Assembly: GCF_001949145.1 (NCBI RefSeq)
Contig: NW_019091616.1
Coordinates: 7,045-69,044 of the forward strand
Reading direction: 5' to 3'
Length of the DNA: 62,000 nucleotides
Source of the DNA: Acanthaster planci
Lineage: Eukaryota > Echinodermata > Asteroidea > Valvatida > Acanthasteridae
Shown: piece after piece, positions 1-9,255 of the stretch
Position numbering within the stretch: position 1 is the first letter of the stretch
Layout: every line of letters starts with the position of its first letter
Translations under genes and position numbers: made by a program
The notes under the pieces: model-generated
What the model saw: the letters and a program-made list of their open reading frames with translations, nothing else
The model's database searches: none
What the model was told of the DNA's origin: nothing

Positions 1-215
1 GGAATTCAGAGTTTCAGAGATTACCAGATTAATTTGAATTCCATATTTTGGAGATTGGCCTATATAATTGTTGAATTTTGCATTTCAGAGATTCTGTAGC
101 CTTTGTAGGCCCTACATGTTTGGCCTATCATTGAAACTTGTGTTTCCACAAAGCATTATCGTTGAATTCCGTGTTTCAGGGATAGTTTATCTTTGAAATC
201 AGTGTAACCCATAAC
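1..215. repeat. Degenerate short tandem-like repeat
   Basis: A core like TTGAATTC..GTTTCAGAGAT recurs about every 30-60 bp (near 3, 34, 71, 131 and 162), with further weak traces near 190. It may be the end of a decayed minisatellite that starts outside the window. Spacing is irregular, so chance similarity of AT-rich DNA is not excluded. Confidence 0.35.
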
Positions 216-1623
216 ATGGTCACTTCAGCTTCTGTATTACGTAGCTTGGTGACTGTGCTTTTATTGGGCGCGATCAGTCAATGTGGTCGACATGAGTGGT
301 CACTCAATCTTTGCCCAATCGTTTATTCTTATTGCACGATTCAGTGATAATTCTGCCATCTTCCAGTCAACCTTTTCAGGAAGAATTGTGCACAAACCAT
401 ATGAGACTGGTCTAACAAATTCTAAATGTTTCTTACTACATGCATTTTCACTGCTAAATTTGACTTTTTAGGACATTTTTATGTTGCTTTCAGATGGGTA
501 ATAGGTAGTGGCATCCATCTATAGGTAGAATGCTTTTCAGATCGACCAACTGCACAGAGTGATTAGACAATGAGCAGATTGTCCAGTTGCTCCCAATTCT
601 CTCACACTAACCATCAGCAAGTACATGTAGGTGTACATGTACATGTAGGCCTACCTTCATCGTGCTTAGACCATGGAGAAATAAGAATACCTAATGACTG
701 GTGCACTGTGATTCCTTCTCCATTTTTATTCTCTTTACTGTGAGTTTGATGGTCCTAATAGCGTCCCAGTGAAAAATCACATTTTTAGCGTAATTTTGCT
801 GCTGCAATGCTGAAAACATACAAACTACCTTAAACCGAATTCCTCTGAGGTTTTTTCGTGCTATCTGCTGTCAGGCCTTATAAGTTCAACGGTTATTTGT
901 AATCGCTCATGCCCATATATTTGCTTTGATTTTTGTGATGAAAATGAAGTTAGAAATGTATTAGAATTCACCTTTTGATGTTCGCATGCATTGTGTATGT
1001 AGGATGTCTTGACAAACATTCAATATATTTTATGCATAATCCTATAGAAGAATTGTACCTCCAAAACAAATATTTTTCCACTTGATCACATACTCAAAAC
1101 CAAGCCATCCTCTTTCCACACTAGATTGAGATGAAGTTATTTACAAAAAAGAAATTTTAAAGCTCATCAGAAAGAAGCAAATTTGGAGAACCTTGGTCAT
1201 GAACACCAGTTTCTGTCTTAAACCATGATCCTGAATACTTATGAGCTTGTATTAGCCAATGCGAACTTAAAGCTCAATCATCTCATATTGACCAATTATG
1301 TTACTCTCTCTGCCTAAAGTGAATTGTGCCTGTTTAAGACGGACATTCTAGAGTGACTTTCTTCTTGCTACTTTTGAGAATTTGTTATTTTGAAAATGTT
1401 TCTTGTTCACGTACTATGCGTCCATTTCTGGCTTGCCAAGTGTACCTTAGAAATTTTCTGAAGAAACTCACAACTTGATTTTTGACTGGTTCACTAATTG
1501 CCAAGTACATGTATGTGCCACTTAAAATTCTCCAAGTTTCCTTTCAAAAGTCAATTCTATGTTGATTGTCTTTGATCACCACAGCGTCAGCTGTTATTTT
1601 AATCTCCAGCAGGTTGTTGTATC
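216..1623. other. 5' flank of WDR25, no gene seen
   Basis: AT-rich sequence without a coding region I can support. It holds a few ACATGTAC copies (near 607-650 and 1506). I see no CpG island and no convincing TATA/Inr arrangement. A pyrimidine-rich stretch ending in CTCCAG about 16 bases before the WDR25 ATG could be a splice acceptor for a 5' UTR exon, so the promoter may lie further upstream. Confidence 0.5.
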
Positions 1624-2521
1624 ATGGATGCTCTCAAGGCCTATCACAGCTCAGACTCTGATGATGAGACAGTACCGCATCCCAACAAGCCCCCAAATGA
1701 TGTGGAGACTTTTGATATTAATAAGCCCTTGGACACAGCAGCAAAATTGCCTCCGCCATATCTTGATTTTAACTTCTCAAAGAGACAGCACGGTGGTGAA
1801 AGTTCTGACGAAGCTGTGTGTCATCCTTTGTTGCCATGGAGTGGACCACCTAGAAGAAACAGAAAACATGATCTTTGGAAACAGCAGGTTAGTGCTGGAA
1901 ACCAGACCTCCGCCGTTAACTCTGGTCACATGGCTTGTACATCTGTAGCAGAAACAGAGCCATCAATGCACAACTTGTCACTGGCATCATCGGCTGGAGC
2001 TCAACATAAAGCAGGAGAGAGGATGTTCCAAGGAAAGTCTGATGTAACATGGCACACGAGTGCCACAAGCAAACGACAAGCAGTGATCCAGCCTTATGTT
2101 CCTAAGAGACTGCGCCCATCCCCTTCATGTGCCTGTCATGCAGACCCTCAAAGTCCTCAAGGAGAGCCCACTCTGGAAAGTTTAAAAGAAACCATGTACA
2201 TAACACAGCCTGTGATAGCATGCCAAATGGAGAGACATCTGACTTCCAAGCTTCCTAAACACAAAACGTTTCAGTTCCACTCACACACGGGACCAGTAAC
2301 CTGCATCAGGTGGTGCCGTCCTCAGTTCAGCCACCTTCTGTTGTCCTCTTCCATGGATAAAACCATAAGGATCTGGAATGGGATCGGCACTGTCGGATGT
2401 TGCCTGCAGATATTTAATTGCCACAGGGGTGCCGTGAAGGATGCCCAGTTCACGGAGGGAGGTCGACGTGTTCTCAGCTGTGGTTTTGACAAAACAGCGA
2501 GGCTTTGTGATGTGGACTCAG
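1624..2521 (+). CDS. WDR25: WDR25 exon 1
   Basis: Encodes residues 1-299 plus one base. It carries the disordered N-terminus and the first two WD repeats: HTGPVTCIRW..KTIRIWN at about 219-250, and RGAVKDAQF..GFDKTARLCDVDSG up to the exon end. The donor is the rather weak GTCTGT inside a GTCT repeat. The ORF runs on into the intron to 2643, which would give a truncated 339-residue form if the intron were kept. The donor is supported by the ungapped fit of exon 2 to the human protein. Confidence 0.92.
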
Positions 2522-5500
2522 GTCTGTCTGTCTGTCACTTTGTTGGGTTGGCTGTCTCCTCAGGGTATGCAGGTTTTTTCAGAGTGGCCAAATGTGTTAA
2601 TGGCAAATTTCTTTTAGAAATATTGCGACCTAGGCCCTATTGATAAACCAGTTCACGTTCAGATAAGTACATATTATCCCTTGTTGTATTGAATGATACC
2701 ATGCAAAATCAATTAGAATCAATAAGAATAACTTTCTACAGGCAATGATTGTCATCAATACAGTTTCCCGGAGATTCAATACTAGAAATTCCCAAACTGA
2801 TTAAGAAGGGCTCAAACTGTGTGCCACTAAGAATATAATTTTCAAGACAGGAAAAAAACAATTTGATTACAAAAATTTTGAGGCAGATGATTATGTTATA
2901 CAGAGATAGTTTGAGTGTCGAGATGAATTCTAGGCAGCAGTTAGCTATGTACTTTGAATGTAACACCAACTAGATCATTGCGTCTTAGTTGGGAGCCTTG
3001 TCAATTTAGACCGCATAGCTTAAACATTCGAGAATCATGATACTGCCCAGAAGTCATGATTTCAGAAAAAATCCAATCATGATTAATGAGACTTCATCAA
3101 AAAGTGTAACTGCTCTTTGAAATGTTTAAAGGTCACTTATCAAATTGACAACCTTGCTCCAAATGCACTGCATGATGCACTCATTTACAAGCTTTTTCAA
3201 TAAATGTTTCTGCACAGAATTGCTTGGGACCTTGGCTGTAAACTAGGACTCAGACCATTGCCCAAACTTGTGAGCTCTGCCTTAACCACTCGCTGTCAGG
3301 TGGTTTGAAAAATGCGGTGCACACAAATGGGACGTTCTCAAGATTTTCAGTTTTCAAAATTCTTCAAAAATTCATCATTTTAATTAATGGATGTTTACAC
3401 CCACAGGAATGACTGTCTGGTGGCTACTCTAATCTGACAGACAAAATCTATTGACTACCCGAGTATTTCAACCAGGCCTGCTGCCTTGTAAAAAGAGCCC
3501 AGATTGTGCGGTGTTATGTAACTTTCTTTTGTTCACGAACCTGGCACAGTGTGCTGCTGACCTCTTTTCAGTAGGGGCCAGATTGGCACGCAGCGGTGCT
3601 GTGTGGCTCATCACTGCGGTGGTGGAGCGCTTTTGTCCCTGGCGGTAATCAGCTCGCACTAAAATCCCCAAAACCATGGTATACTGTTTCAAAACAAGGC
3701 TGGATTATCTCCGCTATTGAGAGTGAAAAAATGTTGGTAATGACCAGCAGCCTGGTCTTTTGTTACGAGTACGGTCTTTTGTTACAAGGCCCAGTTCCCT
3801 TTTTCCAATTTCGGAGACCCCGGCCACTCGTATAAAGCATACATGTATGTGTCCGGTACTGGAAACTCCGGCGGCAAGTTGTTAATGTAGAAATGATTCA
3901 CAAGGAATCAGAAATGACTACAGTACAACAGAGAATTGGTTGCCAAAAAACAAACAAGGGCAGGCTCTTTCTTCCATAGCCTGTGCTTGATCTTGTCTGA
4001 TTCTGGTGCAATGATGCTTGTGCCTGATAATAATACCATTCTTCATGGATCCCATTTGAAATGAATAGTCAACTTTGTTTTACTATTCAAGCTGTTAATG
4101 CCAAGACTGGTTGAAGGACTAAAAGAGTTATCTTGGAAAAAGCCACTTGGTTTTAAAAAGGAATATAACTTCCCCATAAATGTTTTCTTTCAGTTTCCTT
4201 CTAGTTCTTGCCCAAGACTGGATTTACATCGTATTCCCAATACATGGGCAAAGATATCTTGTCCATTTAAACTCTTTTGGTGATAGAGGGTGCTATTAAG
4301 AAGTTGAACTAAATCAAATTTGGGCAAACCTGGCAGGCCTACCAGAGAAATCAGTTGCGTGATTCGTGCATGTCGATGTTGCGTCCTTGCACGGTACAGG
4401 ATGCCTGCTTGTAAGTCAGGTTGGTGCAGTATTTAGGGAGTCGGATAGGCGTAGTGTTTCTTTCTTCGCCTTCCACCTCAGGGGGCCTGGGTTCAAATCC
4501 AGCTCGGTCCACATGTGGATTGGGTTTTCAGTCCCTACCTGAGTCTGTGGGTATTCCCCGAAACATTTATCCAGGGTTTTCCTCCCACCTCTGAAACTGA
4601 ACATTTCTTTATTGTCTTCCTCACTCATCATCCTGTTATTGATGCCGAATGCGCTGTTGGATGATCAGATGTAAATTAAAAATAGATCAGTTTCATTGAC
4701 CTTATGTAGAGCATGAATGCCAAATTCATGAAATGGTGTGCAGGGGTTATGCTTGAAATTTCTTGAATATGCCTGCCAGATTACCCAAAACTGCATTTGG
4801 TATCCTTGGTTGCATCCTGTCGCTGACACAGCTCAATTGAACCAGTCAGATGTCTGTGCATACTTCAGGGAAACATAATCCAAACCTGGTCTTGGGCCTA
4901 GACTTGTTTGATTCAAGAAAAGTTGGTGTTATGTTACAGGAAAGGAGCTCCAGGTTTTTGAGCATCCATCGTACGCCACTTGTATCAAGACAAAGCGAGA
5001 TGATCCAAGTATCTTCATCACCGGCACCTACAACTCCTCCATCTTCTGCTGGGACATACGCACAGGGCAGGTGAGTTTGGTTCAGTTTAGGTTTATTTAT
5101 CACCTGAAATCATCTATTGATTTATCTCCTCCATATTCCCAATGGTGAAGTGAAACTAGTGGCTTTTTTTCTTGGAGGTGTTGATTCTAACTTTGAAGAA
5201 TCATCAAGGCTTGTGTGAAGTTTCAGTGGCTGACCAAGACTGTTTTCAGTGAAATGGCTGTTGCTCCAGTAATTACCTTCGCGCTGAGATTATTTCACAA
5301 CCATTTGAAAAAGAATGATATAATTGTCGAAGTTTAAAATGAAGTCACACCAAAAATACTGAATCTCGAGCGTTATTTGTCTGACAGTTGTTGTTAAATA
5401 ATTCTCACTGTAGCTTTATCTGTTGCAACACTCATATCCCCTGTTGGTAATTATTACGACGAGCTGTGTTCGTGGACTGATGTGGAAGGGGGTCGATGGG

Positions 5501-8067
5501 GGCCATTCCCCAAAGAAAAGAGATAAAAATATTTTGTTTTTGAAAACTGAAAAATTTTTGGTTGCTTTCATTTCCCTTCATAAAGTACGTAAAAAAGCCT
5601 CCAAAATGTAGCCTTATCCTTAGAAAGGCCATAAAGGGTAACATGAAAATATGTCCAAATTCCCCCTCCACCAATAAGTTTGCACACCCCTCCCCCTCCG
5701 ACGATTTGGTTATGGATCCATCCCTGGCTTTGTACAGCCAAGAGTACAGACTCGAGTTCAACGCATGACTCACCCACCCCCTGGGAATGTGCATCATCAG
5801 ATCAAGCTTACATATCCTTGAAATTCTCACTGAAACTTCTCGTAGGCGCATTTGTGCTCTAGCATAAACTGGTCAAGGGCCTTCCACATGTTGCCTCTCT
5901 TTTGCATCCATGTCAAACCAGAACGAGCAAGAGTACAGAGGCAAGCTTGGTCAGATACTTGACCTGGAGTTTCTGCCCGGCTGTGAGGAGTTTGTGTCCT
6001 CTTGTGACGTGGTGAGTCGGGACTCGGCCAACAGGACTATCATGGTGTGGGACCTGAGATCAACAGCGGTGGTGTCTAACCAGCTATACCATGTAAGAAG
6101 ACCGGACTTAGCTCATACTCTTAAGGTTTCTTACAAAAAGAGGCAATAAAAATATGGACAAAGATTGCATAAGTCAGTGCATCTATTTTACATTTGTATG
6201 TGATTTTTGTAAACCTGTTCCTTGCGACAGTTATGAATTTAACATCAATGTGCAGTACCATGCAGGAAGTATCTCTTAGTGAGTTGGTGAGTTTCTGAGA
6301 AGAACCAGTTGAGTCAATTGAATAGGACCAGTTGAGTCAACTGAACAGAACCAGTGGATTAACTGAATAGAACCAGTTGAGTCAACCGTATAGAACCAGT
6401 TGAGTAACTGAATATAACCAGTTGAGTCAACTGAACAGAACCAGTGGTTTAACTGAATAGAAGCAGTTGACTAACTGAATATAACCAGTTGAGTCAACTG
6501 AATAGAACCAGTTGACTAACTGAATATAACCAGTTGAGTCAACTGAATAGAACCAGTTGACTAACTGAATATAACCAGTTGAGTCAACTGAATAGAACCA
6601 GTTGAGTAACTGAATATAACCAGTTGAGTCCACTGAACAGAACCAGTGGTTTAACTGAATAGAACCAGTTGAGTCCACTGAACAGAACCAGTGGTTTAAC
6701 TGAATAGAACCAGCTGAGTAACTGAATATAAACAGTTGAGTCAACTGAACAGAACCAGAGGTTTAACTGAATAGAAGCAGTTGAGTCAACTGAATAGAAG
6801 CAGTTGAGTCAACTGAATAGCACCAGTTGAGTCAACTGAATAGAACCAGTGGACTCAACTGAATTGCACCAGTTGAGTCAACTCAGCAGAACCAGTTGAG
6901 TCAACATTGAGGGCATCAGTTGATTAATTCTTGCCTACTTTCACACACAGCAAACTAAGCATAGAAGCCCTGACCAAACCCTTGCTCATTTAGGATTTGT
7001 AACAGATAGAATTAGCACATGCCAATGCATACCATGTCTGTCAACTGAGGTGTCCACAGGTCATTGAATCCTGCACATGAATCACAGTAGTACGATTTCA
7101 AAAGTAGGTCATTGAATAAAAAGAGATCAGCCCATTTTGTTTGATTAGTACATGAAGTTGCCATCTTAGAGCAGGGGTGAACTTGCGTTGTAAGGAGTCT
7201 ACCATGACTGGAAAATCTCAGTAGCACAGACTTCAGTTTTAAAAAACAATTTTTGTGTGTTTTACTATGCACTGCTTGGCAAATTGTACTGAATATTTTC
7301 ATCAGAAATTGGACTTTTTTTACCGATCAAGGAGAAATACACCTGCCCTTGCTTGAGACGTCACCCTAGTGACAGCGTATTCGTGGCCCAGTCTACGGCC
7401 AACTACATCGCCTTGTTCTCAACAGTCAGGCCCTATAAGATGAACAAATTCAAGCGCTACGAAGGTCATCAGGTGAGCACAAAATCTTGTACCAGTCGCT
7501 GTTGAATCTTGACAAAGTCAGGATTGAGGGTTGAGTGGGTTGGGTACATTTCCGTGGGATTGGATGAGGGTTTCAACTGTTATCTTTATCCAGTCCTTAC
7601 CCTCAAAGTCCAACAGGGATTGAGCCTGTTCAACGAATACTTTTCAAGACTTTATAGCAGTACAGCATAACTTCTTGATATCCCCAAAACGCCACAAAAA
7701 TCACATCTTCAAAAGGTGATCCGCCAGTTTCCTTCTTTCTCGCTCTATGATCAACAAGTGCAGATACCTTTTCCTGTGCAAATCAAGAAAACGACAACCC
7801 ACTTGTACCTTTTTCTCTCTCTCTCAAACCATGGCATTCCACCAGCTGGAAGGCTACCGCATTGGCTGTGATTTCTCTCCCGATGGCACTCTTCTGAACA
7901 CTGGCAGCTGCGACGGCAGGGTGTACGTGTACGATTATCGCACCTCCAGAATCCTGAAGACGTTACAGTGTCACGCTGGGCCGTGCACCGATGTCGCCTG
8001 GCATCCTGTGCTACCTGGAGTCATGGCATCGTGCAGCTGGGATGGGGCTGTGCATGTTTGGCAGTGA
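1624..8067 (+). CDS. WDR25: WDR25 gene, coding span (5 exons, 520 aa)
   Basis: WD repeat-containing protein 25, a WD40 beta-propeller protein distantly related to the splicing factor PRP17/CDC40; its cellular role is poorly known. Coding exons are 1624-2521, 4940-5070, 5922-6092, 7332-7472 and 7846-8067. Introns are in phase 1, 0, 0 and 0, and all four have GT-AG ends. The spliced product is 520 residues, against about 544 in human. Residues 1-215 are low complexity: an acidic SDSDDE start and a PYVPKRLRP motif that matches the human PYTPRRLR. WD repeats fill residues 217-520 (IRIWN, FCWDIRTG, IMVWDLRS, VHVWQ). Residues across the exon 1-2 and 2-3 joins align with recalled human WDR25 without gaps. 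The ATG has A at -3 and G at +4. The gene faces the BEGAIN homologue tail to tail. Confidence 0.93.
3286..3881. mobile_element. piggyBac-like MITE, copy A
   Basis: Non-autonomous element of 596 bp flanked by TTAA at 3282-3285 and 3882-3885. The ends are imperfect inverted repeats (CCACTCGCTGTCAGG against CAACTTGCCGCCGGA). A homologous copy lies at 45115-45687 in the same orientation. The two align through most of the interior; shared stretches include GTAAAAAGAGCCCAGATTG, GTTATGTAACTTTCTTTTG and GGCACAGTGTGCTGCTG. The ORFs inside are frame noise. TTAA target duplication and CC-starting ends are typical of piggyBac, but no transposase is present, so the family is inferred. Confidence 0.75.
4432..4685 (+). 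mobile_element. tRNA-derived SINE
   Basis: RNA polymerase III type promoter: a box A-like TAGGCGTAGTG at 4446-4456 and a near-consensus box B GGTTCAAATCC at 4490-4500, at tRNA-like spacing. A non-tRNA body follows with the motif GGGTTTTCCTCCCACCTCTG and an A-rich end near 4671-4685. The body motif recurs in the SINE fragment at about 8188-8340. It lies in intron 1 of WDR25 in sense orientation. The left end is approximate. Confidence 0.65.
4940..5070 (+). CDS. WDR25: WDR25 exon 2
   Basis: 131 bases, residues 300-343, phase 1 in and phase 0 out. It starts after ATGTTACAG and ends at GGGCAG before GTGAGT. It encodes a WD repeat ending in FCWDIRTGQ, against human KAWDIRTGK. The segment from the exon 1 join to this point has the same residue count as in human WDR25, which fixes both splice sites. 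Confidence 0.93.
5071..5921 (+). other. WDR25 intron 2
   Basis: 0.85 kb, non-coding. The stretch at about 5470-5740 is rich in runs of A and of C/G (CCCCCTCC, TTGGTTATGGATCC) and resembles decayed dispersed repeats of marine invertebrates, though I cannot name a family. ORFs on both strands here are chance. Confidence 0.7.
5922..6092 (+). CDS. WDR25: WDR25 exon 3
   Basis: 171 bases, residues 344-400, phase 0 at both ends. It follows TGTCAAACCAG and is followed by GTAAGA. It encodes the WD repeat with RDSANRTIMVWDLRS, the counterpart of human RDSADRTIIAWDFRT. A run of 18 residues from the acceptor aligns without gaps to the human protein. Confidence 0.94.
6093..7331 (+). other. WDR25 intron 3
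   Basis: 1.24 kb, non-coding. It is dominated by the minisatellite at about 6300-6908. The acceptor is ACCGATCAAG after a T-rich tract. Confidence 0.85.
6300..6908. repeat. Minisatellite of alternating 23/22-bp units with AP-1-like cores
   Basis: About 25 imperfect copies of two related units, one with ACCAGTTGAGTCAACTG and a shorter one with ACCAGTTGACTAACTG or ACCAGTGGTTTAACTG. In the middle they alternate as a 45-bp higher-order unit. The perfect unit holds CAGTTGA-G-TCAACTG, an inverted repeat with 7-bp arms. I count 13 exact TGAGTCA heptamers. The long minus-strand ORF across it (6427-6744) is only the repeat read in an open frame, 15 residues per 45 bp. Confidence 0.93.
7332..7472 (+). 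CDS. WDR25: WDR25 exon 4
   Basis: 141 bases, 47 codons, residues 401-447, phase 0 at both ends. It starts after GATCAAG and ends before GTGAGC. It encodes FVAQSTANYIALFSTVRPYK..KRYEGHQ, matching human [27 protein letters not shown]. This exon has no ATG-initiated ORF of its own and was found by extending homology from exons 3 and 5. Confidence 0.94.
7473..7845 (+). other. WDR25 intron 4
   Basis: 373 bp. A CT-rich tract lies near 7811-7825, upstream of the acceptor TTCCACCAG. No other feature is visible. Confidence 0.85.
7846..8067 (+). CDS. WDR25: WDR25 exon 5 (C-terminus and stop)
   Basis: 222 bases with TGA at 8065-8067, residues 448-520. It encodes the last WD repeats: LEGYRIGCDFSPDGTLLNTG..GRVYVYDYRTS, then CHAGPCTDVAWHPVLPGVMASCSWDGAVHVWQ split over one repeat. 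It matches human [20 protein letters not shown] and WHPVLP-type residues up to the same C-terminal position. The ATG-initiated ORF that starts at 7747 begins in the intron. Confidence 0.94.
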   Translation: MEGYRIGCDFSPDGTLLNTGSCDGRVYVYDYRTSRILKTLQCHAGPCTDVAWHPVLPGVMASCSWDGAVHVWQ

Positions 8068-8187
8068 AGGGGGCAGACCTTTTTGTGTTTTCTAAACGTT
8101 GAAATCGGTTCGTCTCAAACCAGGGCACAAACTCTACTGTGACTTGCCTGGTCATGGCAATGAGGCTTGCTTATGAGCATCTTCTGG

Positions 8188-8340
8188 GGTTTTCCTCCCA
8201 CCACTAAAACTGTGACTTCTTGTAATTGTCTACTCTCTACAGGTTTCTTCAGGCTTTCAAGCTGCAGCGCCTAGGGCACTTTAGAGGAATCCTTGGTTTC
8301 ATTACCAGAAAGACTCAAATAAAATCAATCAATCAATCTA
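8188..8340 (+). mobile_element. SINE 3' fragment
   Basis: Shares GGTTTTCCTCCCACC..TAAAACTG with the SINE body near 4570 and ends in an AAATAAAATC tail followed by (AATC)3 at 8325-8337. No box A/B head is seen, so it is 5'-truncated. It starts about 120 bp after the WDR25 stop and probably lies in the 3' UTR. Confidence 0.6.
8318..8323 (+). promoter_or_regulatory. Candidate WDR25 poly(A) signal (AATAAA) in SINE tail
   Basis: Canonical AATAAA about 250 bases after the WDR25 stop, inside the SINE tail. Usage is unproven; a second AATAAA lies at 8745-8750. Confidence 0.4.
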
Positions 8341-8730
8341 CACTGGCTACCTGATCTCAGGGATAGGACAGGCAGGTGTCTCAGCTCGTAGCGTTTCACT
8401 GGTTGCCATGTGAACTGCACTGCACAGAATGGCTGCAGTAGAATTCATATGTTGTCCCACAAACTACTGCATGTAATTAATTGGTGTATAGAAATCTTGC
8501 CATGTAATATACAATTTCGAAGTTGAACTTTTCACCTTAGCGGAGGGGTCCCTCAGATGTCACAGCTGTAGGCCCCTACATAATGATAAAATGGTTGTCA
8601 CAATCATAGGTAATATTATTTCAAGCCTTAATGCCCCCCACCGTGCCAGAGCTTGACAGAGACACCATATCAAACTAGAAAACCTTGAACAATGCCAGAC
8701 AGGAAACATGATTTGTCATTTTCACTGTTA

Positions 8731-8736
8731 TTTATT
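8731..8736 (-). promoter_or_regulatory. Candidate distal poly(A) signal of the BEGAIN homologue
   Basis: TTTATT on the + strand reads AATAAA on the - strand. It is 8 bases from a + strand AATAAA at 8745-8750, so the two convergent genes could end at overlapping points. Nearer minus-strand signals exist (14456-14461, 13510-13515, 12681-12686, 12545-12550, 12397-12402). Confidence 0.25.
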
Positions 8737-8744
8737 ATTTGTGC

Positions 8745-8750
8745 AATAAA
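8745..8750 (+). promoter_or_regulatory. Candidate distal WDR25 poly(A) signal
   Basis: GTGCAATAAAAACC holds a canonical AATAAA about 680 bases after the stop codon. Confidence 0.4.
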
Positions 8751-9130
8751 AACCATACAGTTGATATTTTTAACACTATATGACTGGTGATCATTTAGTT
8801 GACTGTTACGTGCTAGTACATCGCTCTTCTTTTAATAATGTCATACACATTACCATTTGTTAAAAGCTTTGCATCATTGTTAGTGAAAACACTGTGGACA
8901 CCATGCTCACATGAAAAAGCAGACTTTTAAAACTCGCAACTGAAACATGTTCAATGTGCATTACCCAGATCGGTCATTCTGGTACCGAACAGATAGTGGG
9001 ATAATTCATGTTATTACAAAACATTACATTTCCTTTCCTTTTCACTAACTTTAAAGATAAATCCTTTTTTGGTCGACTCCTCTCTTCACGCAAGTCCAAG
9101 CACTTGTTTGAAACCCTTTATCAATAAGTG

Positions 9131-9255
9131 CAAGCAAGAATATTGGATAGTGCATCCCACAGACTTGAGGGAGACTACATAAGGCAAGTCTATCCTTACT
9201 CTGCTTGTGTAGTCTTGCCTCAAGTTGCTGTTACATGCACTACATTCTTGCCCGG
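9131..9255. repeat. Imperfect fold-back repeat
   Basis: GCAAGAAT..TAGTGCAT..ACTTGAGG..GACTACATAAGGCAAG on the left is mirrored by CTTGTGTAGTC..CCTCAAGT..ATGCACTA..ATTCTTGC on the right, with a short loop near 9187-9203. It may be a small decayed MITE. Weak similarity may extend to about 9090 and 9290. Confidence 0.55.

Larger units (their letters stand above)
2522..4939 (+). other. WDR25 intron 1
   Basis: Non-coding, 2.4 kb. It holds a piggyBac-like MITE (3286-3881) and a tRNA-type SINE (about 4432-4685). The acceptor ATGTTACAG precedes exon 2. I see no other gene in it. Confidence 0.85.

Noticed and set aside
3451-3835. Several overlapping ORFs on both strands
   Set aside because: They lie within MITE copy A; the homologous copy at 45 kb does not keep the frames open.
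6427-6744. Minus-strand ORF of 105 residues with a 15-residue repeat
   Set aside because: It is the 45-bp minisatellite read in a frame without stops. It has no start context and lies within a WDR25 intron.
6300-6908. CRISPR-like regular repeats
   Set aside because: Units are contiguous without spacers and diverged, in a eukaryotic intron; this is a minisatellite.
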